Shown: piece after piece, positions 17,031-27,162 of the stretch
How the letters are laid out: the number at the start of each line of letters is the position of its first letter
How positions within the stretch are numbered: the first letter of the stretch is position 1
NCBI RefSeq assembly: GCF_900105785.1
Contig: NZ_LT629799.1
Location: 1,364,001 to 1,428,000 of the forward strand
From: Microlunatus sagamiharensis
GTDB taxonomy: Bacteria > Actinomycetota > Actinomycetes > Propionibacteriales > Propionibacteriaceae
Direction: 5' to 3'
Length of the DNA stretch: 64,000 bases
Notes under the pieces: generated by a model
What the model was told of the DNA's origin: nothing
The model's input: the letters and a program-made list of their open reading frames with translations, nothing else
The model's database searches: none
Position numbers and translations under genes: made by a program

Positions 17031-17054
17031 TCACCTACTCGTGCAGCAGTCCCC
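17031..17054 (-). repeat. IS right inverted repeat
   Basis: 24 bp beginning GTCACCTACTCG and ending CAGTCCC; exact inverse of the unit at 15781-15804. It begins 9 bp after the orfB stop, marking the right end of the insertion sequence. Confidence 0.88.
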
Positions 17055-17327
17055 TCCTAAGCACCAGCCCGTGTTGTGGAGGGGCACGGCGGTCGCCCAA
17101 ACGTCAGGGTCGCAGACCGACTCTCGCGCTCCAATGGTCCCCAGCACTGTAAAGCGGATTCTCCGACTTGATGTCCCTCGAATACTCAGCTCCAGCAAAC
17201 CCCGACTCAGCGTTCGCACGTCGCGCTGATCCGCAGGCAACAGCTTCCGCTGCGTTGAAAGCGCAGTGATGCGCCGTGACCGCTTCAGGTGCGCGTGATG
17301 TTCGGCTCTAACAAGCTGGCCGGGTGA

Positions 17328-17972
17328 TCAGTACGTGACCAACTTCGCTGCCTGGGCGATGCTGATGGCGTCCTCCTTGCCCCCGTCGGGGACGTTGCTG
17401 ACGACGAACTGGTAGATCGTCGACCGGTCGTCGCCGTGCTCCTTGAGTACAGACACGTTCGCAGGGCCGCCGGACTCCGTCGAGACGAACGCGTCGTCGC
17501 CGAGGTCGTCGACGTCCTCGATGTTGTCACCGACACCTTCCGACGACTGGCGGTCGGAGTGCAGGGTGTGGCGTGTGCTCGGCCTGACGAAGGTGAAGAC
17601 CTCGGGGACGCTGTCGCGCTGCGCCATGGGGACGGCGGGGTCCTGCCAGTAGCACTGGGCCTCCCCAGTGGTGGGGACGGTCCACGAGTAGACGATGTCG
17701 GCGTTCGGCACGACCTCGCGGATCGCCGACTCGACACCGAGCGAGCGGCAGGCAGCGTCGGCCTTCTGGTCGTGCGACGCCTGGTCGGCCGGGTCGTTGC
17801 TCGTCGGCTGGTTCCCCGCCTGCGTGGTGGGTCCGTCACCGGGAGCGCTGCTCGATGGGTCCGGGAACGTCGTCGGCCCGCTGAATCCCGAGTCGGCAGG
17901 CGCTCCGCACCCGGCGGTCAGCACCGTCAACATCAGCACTGCAGCGGCCGCTGCGGCTCGACTAGTACGCAT
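17328..17972 (-). CDS. Small secreted lipoprotein, DUF3558-like
   Basis: 214 aa with ATG at 17972. The N terminus has two Arg, an Ala/Leu-rich hydrophobic core and the lipobox LTAGC (Cys about residue 22), so it should be a membrane-anchored lipoprotein. After a Ser/Pro/Gly-rich low-complexity spacer the folded part contains CRSLGVESAIREVV and QCYWQDP, reminding me of the DUF3558 lipoproteins of actinobacteria. No function is known. It lies between the IS and the defence operon, pointing the same way as the operon, but is about 640 bp beyond its end and not obviously linked to it. Confidence 0.72.
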   Translation of the reverse strand: MRTSRAAAAAAVLMLTVLTAGCGAPADSGFSGPTTFPDPSSSAPGDGPTTQAGNQPTSNDPADQASHDQKADAACRSLGVESAIREVVPNADIVYSWTVPTTGEAQCYWQDPAVPMAQRDSVPEVFTFVRPSTRHTLHSDRQSSEGVGDNIEDVDDLGDDAFVSTESGGPANVSVLKEHGDDRSTIYQFVVSNVPDGGKEDAISIAQAAKLVTY

Positions 17973-18616
17973 CTGTCTGACCCCCGGATCAGCAGCGGGC
18001 GAAGCCCGGGCAGCCCGCCCCCAGGCCGCCGGCCGTCACAGTAGCCGAGTCGCCGCGCTGAGGGCGCTGTGCGCTCAGTCTGGTCTCGGCGTTGGTGGGG
18101 GCACCGTCGCCTCCTCCGCTTGGGGCGAAGCCGCACGCGGTTGTCGCAACTAGCCCATGTAGTGGCGACGCCCAAGGACCAGGAGGTGGACCTGCCCGGC
18201 GTGAGGTTGGAGGTCGGGTGCCTCAAAAAGCTCCATAGAACGCTGAACCTGCAGCAGTCCCTTCCAGGTGGATCGGCGAGACCTGGCAGCACGGTTGAGG
18301 ATGCCGACGACTGGCGTCGAAGTCGACGAATCGGTTGAGGAGGCGGGTGGCGACCGCTAACGACGCCGGCGGCTGTCAGGTCGGACGCCATTCGTCTAGT
18401 GGGACGGCACAGCCGGTTCTTCGCCCCTGCTGGTCGCGGAGGGATCGCCAGTCAGCAAGCAGCTGCAAAGAGTCGCTACTGCTAAATAGCCGCTGCCGGT
18501 TGAGGCCGGGATCGCTACGTACGTCATCGTGACCCTTCCACTGGTCGTGGCCGAGAACTGACGCACGCACCGGCAGCTCGGCCTTCGGGCTGCCCGGGTG
18601 TCCTGTCACGTGCCGC
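17973..18616. other. Non-coding stretch between lipoprotein and DISARM-like operon
   Basis: About 640 bp without a convincing gene. The short open frames present have no recognisable motif or start signal. No tRNA, strong terminator or repeat was seen. It holds the 3' trailer of the drmB-like gene and presumably the lipoprotein promoter. Confidence 0.5.
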
Positions 18617-20413
18617 TCAGATGGCGGCCAGCACACCCCGGTGCTGGAAGAACGAGCTGAGCACCCTCCGGTCGAGGTCGGCGTTGAACTCCGGGCACCC
18701 GAACGTGATGAAGGTGCACCGTTCGCACGCGCGCGGGTTCTCCTGGTAGCACAGCGGGTCGTTCTCGCAGCGGACCGACCGCGTGACCACCCCCGACAGC
18801 CACGCTGCCGCGCGGGACGACAGCAGCGTCCACAGGGCGCCGAGGGTGAACTCCTTCAGCGAGTTCGCGTACACGGCGAACGTGAGCGTCTCCGGGACCA
18901 GCCACTCCGCCAGGCTCGACTCGGAGAACCCGACCTGGCCGTCGTCGAGGCCGAGCAGCATCAGGTGGCTGAGCGTGTGGACGAGCGCAGTCACCGTCGC
19001 GGCCGGCACCGGGTCCGCGTCGGCGATGGCGAACACCTCGAGCAGCTTGCGCTTCGCGTCCTCCTCGGTCGCCGGCAGCGACGCCAGCTCGCCGCGGGAG
19101 ACGAGGAAGTCGCACACGGCGAGCGCGTCCAGGGTGACCAGCACCGCTTCGGTCTCCGTCTCGACCGCGTACACCGGGTGCTTGCCCTCGTGGTGCGCCT
19201 GGTGGCGGAACCCGCGCAGGTTGGAGTCGCCGGGCACCGGCGACTCGCGCGTGTAGCCGAAGACGACCTTGGCGATGGGGAACTCCCACGACACCGCGAC
19301 CTCCGCCAGCCCCATCGTCTTCGCCAGCGTCTCGGCCTTGTCGAGGACCTGGACGACGGCGGGGTCGTTGCGTGCGGCCGCTGAGGCACGCTGGTCGGCG
19401 AGGGTGAAGCGCTGCACCTCGTTCGGGTCGTACACGGCGGCCCGTTCGTAGACCTGACGCCGCCCGGCGACCGTGTCGAGGACGGCCTGCGAGACGTCGA
19501 CGGCCGCCAGGCCCGAGTCGGCAGGACCGCTGCTCGCGCGGAGCACGGCAATCTCGGAGTCGCCGAGTCCCATCTCGCGGTACATGGCTTCCTTCGCAGC
19601 CCACTCGGCCGGGCTGCTCCTGGTCCCACCCGACGACGCGTTCGCCTGCGTGATGCCTTCGCGGATGGAGGAGATGAGCCCGAGGTGGTGCGCGAGCGCG
19701 ATCTGGGCGCGTGACGGGTGCTTCTGGTAGTCCTGGAAGACCGACGAGTCGATGTTGACCAGGTCGATGTAGTGCGGGGTGTACGCGCGGCTGTCGTCGA
19801 GGGTGTGTGCGCGCATCCGCACGACGCCGTCGGCGCCGGGGTAGCGCTCGCAGGTGCACGGGGACTGGTTCGTCTGGCGCACGACGGCGTTGTTGCACCC
19901 CTGGCCGCGGCAGCGCCACGTCGCGGTGGTGAAGCTGCCGGTGTCGTCGAACGTGATGTGGTCCCACCCGTGCGTGGAGCACTTGGCGACGAACAGCGGC
20001 TGCGTGCGCCCGCAGTTGTGCGCGTTGTAGAACCGCAGCTGGCGCAGCCCTCCCCCGCAGTGGCTGCACCGCGGGCTGCGGACGATGTCGCGGGCCTCGC
20101 GGAAGCTGCGGACCCGTCCGCAGGAGCGGCGGGTGCACTCGAACACCAGCGGGTAGACCTCCCAGCGCACCGTCTCCGGGCTGAGGATCGTGTACTCGCG
20201 GCGCCGGTCGACGGTCGGCAGCGGCAGGTCGAGGCGGGCGTCGTCGTCCCACATCTGCAGGTACGCCGAGATCTCCTCGTACACGACGGACTCGTTCAGC
20301 GCGCTGACGCGGGTGCCGTCGACGGTGGACACCTGACCGAACAGGCGGTCCTCGTGGCGGAACACCGCCTGCGGCAGGAACGAGAACAGGACCTGGCTTC
20401 GGCTGCGCTGCAC
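18617..20413 (-). CDS. drmB: DrmB-like DUF1998 protein of a DISARM-type system
   Basis: 598 aa. The GTG start lies 2 bp after the drmA-like stop and is served by GAGGAGG inside the end of that gene. The middle third has several Cys pairs (CTRRSCG, CSHCGG, CRGQGCNN, CTCERY), suggesting zinc ribbons. The C-terminal third (about 455-580) is DUF1998-like: VHTLSHLMLLGLDD followed by a Cys cluster RCENDPLCYQENPRACERC. In DISARM, DrmB is the DUF1998 partner of the DrmA helicase and acts with it on incoming phage DNA. Size and gene order fit. What is unusual is that no PLD-type drmC follows. Homology is inferred from motifs and context, without a database comparison. Confidence 0.8.
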   Translation of the reverse strand: MQRSRSQVLFSFLPQAVFRHEDRLFGQVSTVDGTRVSALNESVVYEEISAYLQMWDDDARLDLPLPTVDRRREYTILSPETVRWEVYPLVFECTRRSCGRVRSFREARDIVRSPRCSHCGGGLRQLRFYNAHNCGRTQPLFVAKCSTHGWDHITFDDTGSFTTATWRCRGQGCNNAVVRQTNQSPCTCERYPGADGVVRMRAHTLDDSRAYTPHYIDLVNIDSSVFQDYQKHPSRAQIALAHHLGLISSIREGITQANASSGGTRSSPAEWAAKEAMYREMGLGDSEIAVLRASSGPADSGLAAVDVSQAVLDTVAGRRQVYERAAVYDPNEVQRFTLADQRASAAARNDPAVVQVLDKAETLAKTMGLAEVAVSWEFPIAKVVFGYTRESPVPGDSNLRGFRHQAHHEGKHPVYAVETETEAVLVTLDALAVCDFLVSRGELASLPATEEDAKRKLLEVFAIADADPVPAATVTALVHTLSHLMLLGLDDGQVGFSESSLAEWLVPETLTFAVYANSLKEFTLGALWTLLSSRAAAWLSGVVTRSVRCENDPLCYQENPRACERCTFITFGCPEFNADLDRRVLSSFFQHRGVLAAI

Positions 20414-20415
20414 AG

Positions 20416-23400
20416 CTATACCTCCTCGGCGATGGCGAACGCGGCCGAAACGTATGCCCCACGCAGCGCTTCGTAGGCATCAAGGCTCTTCTGGCCCACG
20501 GAGAACTCGGACGGGTTGTCGATGTCGCGGAAGTTCGTCAGCGGCGCCTGGTGGAACATCCGCACCGTCTGCCTCTCCTCGGCCGGCCGGTCGAGCGCTT
20601 TCGCTTCGACCTCGATCCACTCGCGCAGGGCGCGGGTCGCGAGCTCGGCCTCCATGCCCGGGTCGTTCACCCCGGCGACCGGGGTCGCGTAGCAGCGTTC
20701 CAGCCGGTCGCGGACAGCGGTCTCGATGTGGGTGCGGTGTGCGCGCCACCACTTGGAGAAGTCCTTCGACGAGCGGACCCCCTGCAGCGGCGCGTCGAAG
20801 GCGGGGTCGCGTGCGACGTCGTAAAACAGCGCCATCGCCATCCCCGGCAGCGTCCGGTTCGCGACGAACCAGGCGTACTTGTTCACCGGGACCGGGGTGA
20901 CCATCTGGTCGAGGAAGCGGTGATAGCTGGGGAAGTTGGTGAACATGCTCCGCTCGCGGCGCGAGAACGGGTCGTAGACGGTCACGACCAGCCCTGCGTG
21001 GGTGCGCCCGGACCGGGCTGTCACCTGGATGTAGTCGGCAGCCGTCGTCGGCATCCCCGCCATGATGAGCATGTTCAGCCGGTCCAGGTCGACGCCGTGG
21101 CTGACGACGGACGTCCCGATGAGCGAACGCAGCCGCTGCGGGCGCGGCGTCGTCACCTTGTCGGTCTGGACCCGCTCGATCGCGTCCGACAGGTCCGGGA
21201 TCGGCACCTGCCCGGTCAGCACGGCCCGGCTCAACCGCCCGAAGCCGTCGTTCTCGAGGTTGTCGGACAGCTGGCCGAGCTCCTCGTCGATCTTGGAGCC
21301 GTGCGTCTTCGAGTTGACGTAGCTGAGCGCGACCTCGTAGTCGAACAGCAGCCGGGCGGGGTCGACCCCGTCGGCGAGCTCGGCGCCGAAGCCGAGCTCG
21401 GCCAGCGGGTCGACCGCGTCGGGCAGGTGCGTGCTCGCCTCGAGCAGCTCGGCGGACACGATCGCGGCGACGTCGGCCTTGCGCCGGTAGTTGGGCAGGA
21501 CCCCGACGAACGTGCGGCGCACGTCCGGCTTCGTCTGCACGTAGAACGAACGCTCGTCGCTGAACCCGGGGGAGGGGAACGCGCGCGGGTGGCGCCCGTA
21601 CACCTGCCGCAGCTGGTCCTCGTACGCCTCGATCGTCGCCGACGCGGCCAGCACCTTCGTCGGCAGCGCGGACGGCCCGCCGCGCTGCAGCTCGGCGATG
21701 AGGCCTTCGTAGTGGCCGCCGAACGCGCCGAGCTCTTCGCGCAGCAGGTGCATCTCGTCCTGCACAGTGATCGCGGGAACGGGGTCCTTCGTCGGCGGCG
21801 CGAGAGGGTGCCCGCCCTTGTGGGGCGGGTGCAGGTCGGGCCCGACCAGGCAGGTCCCCTGCAGCGGGAACGAGTAGTAGCCGTGCTGCGGGCAGCGGAA
21901 CCGGGGCCCGTGGTTGAACGCGGTGTACTCCCCGAACCAGGTGTAGCCGGTGAGCTTGTCGACGGTGGAGATGATGACGGCCGGCAGGTGCCGGTACACC
22001 TCCTCGTCGGTGATCCACACCGGCAGGACCCGCCCGCACGCGGTGCAGCGGTGGATGATCGCGACCGCCTCGATGTCCAGGTCGAGCACGATGGCCTTCG
22101 CCGAGCACCACGGGCAGGTCGTGATCAGCCGGTCGTTCATGTGCTGCTCGATGAACTCGTGACGCGCGTGCCGGCGGGCCTCGACCTCCCAGCCTCCCCA
22201 CCACTCCTTGTCCCACTTCAGGGTGTTCGGGGTGTTGGACGAGCCGACCAGGTAGCCGAGCGCGAACGGGTCCGCGTCGGGCGCGCCGACGTGGCGCTTC
22301 ACGCGCAGCTCCTCGGCGATGACGAGCACCTTCAGCACCCGCGTCAGCTGCTGGACCGACAGCATCCGCAAGGGGAAGCGCAGCCAGGAGGTGACGCCGC
22401 GGTCCTTGCCGCGGCTGCGGTCGTAGAACAGCGCGGTCACGATGAGGCCGAGGTACGCCTCCGTCTTCCCGCCGCCGGCGGGGAACCACAGCACGTCGAC
22501 GTAGTCGAGCTCGGCTCGCATCTGGGCGTCGTCGATCTCTCGCGCGGCGAGCGCGGGCAGGTGGCTGACGATGTAGACGAGCTGGAACAGCCTCCACGTG
22601 TCGAAGCTCTTGCCGGAGTTCGCCTGGGCGAACGCCTCGTTGGCCAGCTGGAACGCCGCTCGAAGGCGCGGGTCGGCGGCCATCGCCTTGCGCCCGAGGG
22701 CGAAGCGGCGCACCTCGTCGGCGAACTGCGCGCGCTCGCGGTCGGCGGCGTCGTGGTGCGGCTGCCCGGCTGCGGCGTCGACAAAGGCGGCGAACTCGTC
22801 TGCGTAGGCGCTCATCGCGGCCTGCACCGAGTCGAGGATGGGGTCGGGATCGGCTGCGAGCTCAGACCATCGGGGCGCGAGGACGTGATCTTCGCGGGGC
22901 TCGAGGACCGGTTGGGCGTAGCGGGGCAGCGTCTGCGTCTGCAGGCCGCCGTCGCCGGTGGGCTCGGCGACGCAGCTGACGCCGCGCCCGACGACGTCAG
23001 CTGCGTCGGCCAGGCGGTAGTTGTTCGGCGCCAGCTCGAACCGCTGGGTGACGACGGTCGCGCCGGGCCCGGGGTGCACGGTGAGGTGGCAGTCGTAGGC
23101 GGCGAGGTCCTGCACGGGTCGCTCTTTCAGCAGGGTCTCGTTGCGCAGCGTGACGCTGACGAGGTACTCGTCGTCGCCGAGAGCCTGGGCGAAGACCTGC
23201 AGCACGATGTCGGGCACGACCGGCTTCCACGACCGGTCGAGGCGGACATCGAGCTCGGCGGCGAACGCCTCCTCGCTGTCGAGGGCGGACTCCGGGATCT
23301 GGTTGCGGCCCCTGCCCAGGAGGGGACGCATCGCGTCGGCCCGACCGTAGTGCGCCCAGATCAGCTCGGCCGCGTGCTGCTGCAGGTCGGAGTCGATGGT

Positions 23401-24186
23401 GACGACGTCACCGTTGAGGGGCAGCTCTGCGTGCAGCCCCGACGCGGCGACGTCGTGACGTTTCCACGCGCCGAGGATCCGCACCTTCTTGACCCGCTTG
23501 CGAGACGGCTTGAGCGCCGGGCCGTCCGCCGCGCCGGATGGGTCGCCGGCTTCGGATGCGGTAGGGGCCGCGCCGCCCTGCGCGGCCGCCGACGGGTCTG
23601 CGCCGGTGACGCCAGGCGCTTCTGTGCTCGCGCCCGTCTCGGCTGTGCCCGGGGTGGCGGTGGGCACCTCGCCGAGGCTGATGCGCTGGTAGCGGAGCGC
23701 GGCGACCCGTTCGAGGTACAGCGCGAACGACGCGTCGATGTTCAGCGGGACCGACGTGGCGCCCGGTTCAGCGCGCAGGCGGAACGTCAGGCCCAGGCTG
23801 GGGACCTCGCCGGACGGCTTGCGGACCAGCTGGGGCGGGATGGGCGCAGCTGGTTCGGAGTCGGTGTCTTCGTCCTGACCGGGGTGGTCGGCCTTGGACG
23901 CCTCGGTCGGCGGGGGCAGGATCACCCGGACCGGCTCGAGCACGCCGAGCAGCACGTTGCGTCTCGGCTCCCACGGCGGCGGGTGCTCCTGGTCGCCGCG
24001 GTCGGCGAGGCGGTCGGCGAGACGTTCGACGAGCCAGTCGACGACCTTGCTCTCCCGCTGGTTCGTTACCGACGCCTCGACCGGGCCGAGGTCGTCGCCG
24101 GCGATGTCGTGCCCGTCGGCGCTGGCCGCCTGCTCGTGCGCGGCTGCGACGTGGCCCGGTCCGCTGGACCTGGTCGAGGTGCTCAT
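20416..24186 (-). CDS. drmA: DrmA-like helicase of a DISARM-type system
   Basis: 1256 aa from an ATG that overlaps the upstream stop by 3 bases within ATGA. The first 500 residues are divergent, with a Pro/Ala-rich insert at about 180-235. The helicase core has Walker A in WFPAGGGKTEAYLGL (about 565-572), a Walker-B-like QDEMHLL (about 811), LAASATIEAYE, GTSVVSHGVDLDRLN, and motif VI QVTARSGRTHAG (about 1055). Between Walker A and B there are Cys pairs (CPWCSAK, CTACGR). This matches the DrmA helicase architecture, in which helicase_C pairs with a DUF1998 partner encoded next to it. It is a cytoplasmic ATPase presumed to sense or translocate on phage DNA. The long open frame upstream of 24186 is the shadow of the preceding gene. 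Confidence 0.8.
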   Translation of the reverse strand: MSTSTRSSGPGHVAAAHEQAASADGHDIAGDDLGPVEASVTNQRESKVVDWLVERLADRLADRGDQEHPPPWEPRRNVLLGVLEPVRVILPPPTEASKADHPGQDEDTDSEPAAPIPPQLVRKPSGEVPSLGLTFRLRAEPGATSVPLNIDASFALYLERVAALRYQRISLGEVPTATPGTAETGASTEAPGVTGADPSAAAQGGAAPTASEAGDPSGAADGPALKPSRKRVKKVRILGAWKRHDVAASGLHAELPLNGDVVTIDSDLQQHAAELIWAHYGRADAMRPLLGRGRNQIPESALDSEEAFAAELDVRLDRSWKPVVPDIVLQVFAQALGDDEYLVSVTLRNETLLKERPVQDLAAYDCHLTVHPGPGATVVTQRFELAPNNYRLADAADVVGRGVSCVAEPTGDGGLQTQTLPRYAQPVLEPREDHVLAPRWSELAADPDPILDSVQAAMSAYADEFAAFVDAAAGQPHHDAADRERAQFADEVRRFALGRKAMAADPRLRAAFQLANEAFAQANSGKSFDTWRLFQLVYIVSHLPALAAREIDDAQMRAELDYVDVLWFPAGGGKTEAYLGLIVTALFYDRSRGKDRGVTSWLRFPLRMLSVQQLTRVLKVLVIAEELRVKRHVGAPDADPFALGYLVGSSNTPNTLKWDKEWWGGWEVEARRHARHEFIEQHMNDRLITTCPWCSAKAIVLDLDIEAVAIIHRCTACGRVLPVWITDEEVYRHLPAVIISTVDKLTGYTWFGEYTAFNHGPRFRCPQHGYYSFPLQGTCLVGPDLHPPHKGGHPLAPPTKDPVPAITVQDEMHLLREELGAFGGHYEGLIAELQRGGPSALPTKVLAASATIEAYEDQLRQVYGRHPRAFPSPGFSDERSFYVQTKPDVRRTFVGVLPNYRRKADVAAIVSAELLEASTHLPDAVDPLAELGFGAELADGVDPARLLFDYEVALSYVNSKTHGSKIDEELGQLSDNLENDGFGRLSRAVLTGQVPIPDLSDAIERVQTDKVTTPRPQRLRSLIGTSVVSHGVDLDRLNMLIMAGMPTTAADYIQVTARSGRTHAGLVVTVYDPFSRRERSMFTNFPSYHRFLDQMVTPVPVNKYAWFVANRTLPGMAMALFYDVARDPAFDAPLQGVRSSKDFSKWWRAHRTHIETAVRDRLERCYATPVAGVNDPGMEAELATRALREWIEVEAKALDRPAEERQTVRMFHQAPLTNFRDIDNPSEFSVGQKSLDAYEALRGAYVSAAFAIAEEV

Positions 24187-26648
24187 GCGGTCTTCTCCTG
24201 AAGTCGACGGGGGAACTCGGCGGAGGGCAGGACCCGCCGCAGGCGTGCAGCGTGAACGAGCGAGGCGGGTCCGACCGCGGCGACTTTGTGGGAGTCGAAC
24301 TCCTCGACGACCTCGGAGACGTCGATGCCCCCGTACGCCTTCGACAGGGCCTCGAGCGCCGCCCCGGACGCTCCGGACGCGGCCTCCGACGTCGCGCGTG
24401 CCGCCAGCCGGCCGAGGTCGCGGCGCATGCCGCGGAGCTGCTCGGCCATCCGGCCCAGCCGTTGCCACTGCTCCTGGCCTGTCAGCTCGATGGAGTGGGT
24501 GAGCAGGCCGACGCGTCGGATGTCCTCGGGGTCGTCGGGCGCTATCGAGTCACCGCGCGACCAGGCCCGGCACGTGGCGCCGCTGGTCACCGAGCTCCCC
24601 ATGCTCTGCATGCGCGTGACCACCCCGTCCCAGGTGCCGCTGATGTCGTGCAGCTGCAGCACAGCCCGGCGGAACCGGGAGAGCATCGTCTCGACCGCTC
24701 GGACGTCGACGTCTTGTCGAGAAGCCGCAAGGAGACGGTCGAACAGGCCCACACCCGTGTCGCCTCGGGGCAGGACGACCGACATGCCCGCCCGCAGATC
24801 GGTCGCGGGCGAAGTCGTGTACGCCTGGCCGACGATGACGTCGACCGTCGAGTCGGCTGCGAGCCAGCACATCGTCGTCCCGGGCACGAGGCGGACCGGC
24901 ACGGCGAGCACCTCGCGTCCGGCGGCGGCGGCGTCTGTCGCCTCGTCCGCGCTGGGCGCCTCGTCGGGTGCGGCGCCGGCGACCGCCTTGTCGAACTCGG
25001 AGAACAGGGAGAGCAGGTCGAGCACCGGTACCTGGAGAGGCGTCACGTCGCTGCCGGCGCCGCGCTCATCCAGCGGCAGCGGACCCAGCAGCACCTTCGT
25101 CGGGCGGACCTCGATGCTGGGCAAGCCGTCGAGACGGAGCGCAGCTGTCGTGGCGCCGAGGTCGAGGTCCCAGCGGCGGGTCTGCTCGTCGAGGACGCGC
25201 TGCAGCCAGACGAGCTCGTCGGGGTCGCACACGACGACGCGTTCGTTCGCCTCGCCGCTGAACAGCGAGGTCCGACGGCGCGGCGCGGGGACTCCCAGGT
25301 GGATCTCGACGACCGGCTTCGCGGTCCACGCGAGCTTGGCGCTGTACGGCAGCAGACGCAGCGCTGCTTCGTCTGAGCCGCTGGCAAGCACGCCAGTGAG
25401 CTGGGGCCGCCGTGCAGTCAGGTCCATCGCGAGGGCGTGCGCCCCGGCCCGCGACGCCGTGCGGACGACGACGGGGACGCCTGGATGGGTCCGGGCGACC
25501 CGGTCGAGGACACCTTCGAGCATGTCGAGGCGCGGGTTGCGCTCCTCGAGCAGCTCGAGCAGCGTCAGCGCGTTCTGGCGCAGGTCGGCCCACCGGGTCT
25601 CCGCGAACCCCGACCACGCTCCGCGCAGGTCATTGCCATGGGTCTCGCGGATCATGCGCCCCAGGGTGGCCAGCGAGGGGGCCTGGGTCTCCGCGGCCGC
25701 GCACTCGTTGTACGAGCGGACCGTGCCCCACAATCCGGCGCACACGTTGAGCAGCGTCACGGCCTCGTCCACCCCGCGCGGCAGCTCGCGGCTGACCCTG
25801 CGAGCTGCGCGGACCCCAGCGAAGCAGCGGGTCCGGGCCGCGGTCAACGCGGGCGCGGTGTAGACCGCAGCAGTGGGACGCGCCTGCAGCGCGTTCAGCA
25901 GCGGGTTCGTCGACAGCGGGCCACACGCAGGCTCCTTGCCGAGCTCGTCGCGGACGTCGCGGACGAGCTGGGGAGCCCACGGCCACACCCGGAACGGCAG
26001 CCCGACCTTGGGCGGGACGCCGCCGATGTCGGCGAGCACGAGGACCCGGCCCGCCGTGTGGGCGCCCGCCCACTGCAGCGCACGGAGCAGGGTGTCGTCG
26101 GAGGCGAAGCCGGAGCGGTCGATGATGACGACCCCCGGCTTGACGCCCCTCAGCGTCGGCCAGCCGAGCGAGGTGTTCAGGTACAGCAGCCCGTTGCTCC
26201 AGCTGGTGGCCGGCGACACGACGCCCCCCAGGTCGACCACGGTGCCGTTCGCCCGGACCCGCCCGGCGGAGATCGCCTCCGACAGGCTCTCCGCGCCGAT
26301 GCGGATTTTTCGCAGCCGCTCGGTCAGGTTCGTGTTGTAGCCGATCACGACGACCGGGCCGCGGAACCCGAGGCCGTCGAAGACGCCTTGGCGCTGCTCT
26401 CCGAGGCGGCGCAGCTGCAGGTAGACCCCGCACATCACGGCGACGTCGTGTCGGCCGCGCGGGAGCTCCATCCACAGCCGGCTGCCGGGCTCGGGCAGGG
26501 CTACGTCCAGCAGGCGCAGCAGGGCGTGATCGAGAGGTCCGAGCTCGACCGTAAGGCGCCCGTCCTTCAGCCGCCGCTTCCGCAGCCTCTCGAGCAGGTC
26601 GTCAGGATCCGTATCGGCAGGCACGAGGTCGTCCAGGTACGACACCAC
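24183..26648 (-). CDS. Unrecognised 821-aa protein in the DrmE position
   Basis: Starts with GTG at 26648 and heads the drmA-drmB operon, overlapping drmA by 4 bp. I recognise no family with certainty. Residues about 60-270 look alpha/beta: predicted strands VVVIGYN, VVIIDRSG and VLVLADIGG, but no Walker A or nuclease motif is evident. The centre is rich in Arg and Leu. The C terminus (about 700-821) is a helical, Ala-rich segment. Class 2 DISARM has the order drmE-drmA-drmB-drmC-drmMII, with DrmE a large protein of unknown function; position, strand, size and coupling here agree. Homology to DrmE is an inference from context. Confidence 0.6.
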   Translation of the reverse strand: MVSYLDDLVPADTDPDDLLERLRKRRLKDGRLTVELGPLDHALLRLLDVALPEPGSRLWMELPRGRHDVAVMCGVYLQLRRLGEQRQGVFDGLGFRGPVVVIGYNTNLTERLRKIRIGAESLSEAISAGRVRANGTVVDLGGVVSPATSWSNGLLYLNTSLGWPTLRGVKPGVVIIDRSGFASDDTLLRALQWAGAHTAGRVLVLADIGGVPPKVGLPFRVWPWAPQLVRDVRDELGKEPACGPLSTNPLLNALQARPTAAVYTAPALTAARTRCFAGVRAARRVSRELPRGVDEAVTLLNVCAGLWGTVRSYNECAAAETQAPSLATLGRMIRETHGNDLRGAWSGFAETRWADLRQNALTLLELLEERNPRLDMLEGVLDRVARTHPGVPVVVRTASRAGAHALAMDLTARRPQLTGVLASGSDEAALRLLPYSAKLAWTAKPVVEIHLGVPAPRRRTSLFSGEANERVVVCDPDELVWLQRVLDEQTRRWDLDLGATTAALRLDGLPSIEVRPTKVLLGPLPLDERGAGSDVTPLQVPVLDLLSLFSEFDKAVAGAAPDEAPSADEATDAAAAGREVLAVPVRLVPGTTMCWLAADSTVDVIVGQAYTTSPATDLRAGMSVVLPRGDTGVGLFDRLLAASRQDVDVRAVETMLSRFRRAVLQLHDISGTWDGVVTRMQSMGSSVTSGATCRAWSRGDSIAPDDPEDIRRVGLLTHSIELTGQEQWQRLGRMAEQLRGMRRDLGRLAARATSEAASGASGAALEALSKAYGGIDVSEVVEEFDSHKVAAVGPASLVHAARLRRVLPSAEFPRRLQEKTA

Positions 26649-27162
26649 CGCCCCCTCTCGCGCTGATCTCGCACGCGGCGGCCCCCCACCGCGCGGTTCA
26701 GACGCGGGTCACCCTAACTGCGGGCACTGACAGCCGGGCTAAGTAGCGCCCGATGCCGGTCTGGCGCAGGCGCGCTCGAGCTAGCTGGGCGAGGTGTCCT
26801 CGACTGTCAGCGGTCTGGGCAAAGCGGGACCGTGCTGCTCGACCTCACGTCCGGAGCACTCGCCAGGCTAATGTCTCGCTCGTCCGTCCGTCCGCTGCTC
26901 CGGTCCCGTCCAGCCGCACCCCCCGCAGCCTTCCGAGACCTGGTCCGGTCACGGTTGCCGACAAAAAGAAGGCCGGCACTGGGCCCACGCTTCCGTCAAG
27001 ATCCGTGCTGCCGCCGCTGACGCGGTCGGGGCGACCAAGACGTCAGCATTGAAACGCCCAGCACGATCGACACCCCAGGCGAGAGCTCGTCTGGGTATTG
27101 ATCGTGGCGCGCGTCCATGTCCGCTGCGTCGGTGATGATGAACCCATCCCGACAGGAGACTC
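26649..27162. other. Divergent intergenic region between DISARM-like operon and methylase
   Basis: 514 bp separating the two divergent transcription units. No open frame with coding character was seen. It must hold both promoters. A run of adenines occurs near 26960-26972, a local AT-rich spot in otherwise G+C-rich DNA. I could not identify an operator palindrome. Confidence 0.5.

Larger units (their letters stand above)
15781..17054 (+). mobile_element. IS3-family insertion sequence
   Basis: About 1.27 kb, bounded by 24-bp perfect inverted repeats and holding overlapping orfA and orfB read rightward. The DDE transposase, two overlapping frames and a slippery heptamer at the overlap are the hallmarks of the IS3 family. 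I could not find a clear target-site duplication; the left end is complicated by an extra direct copy of the repeat. Both frames are open, so the element looks intact. Confidence 0.9.

Noticed and set aside
18376-18636. Small minus-strand gene downstream of drmB as a missing drmC
   Set aside because: 86 aa, overlaps the drmB stop, and lacks HxK phospholipase D motifs.
20551-24201. Plus-strand 1216-aa open frame opposite drmA
   Set aside because: Antisense shadow; the minus strand has helicase motifs in order and an overlapping operon layout.
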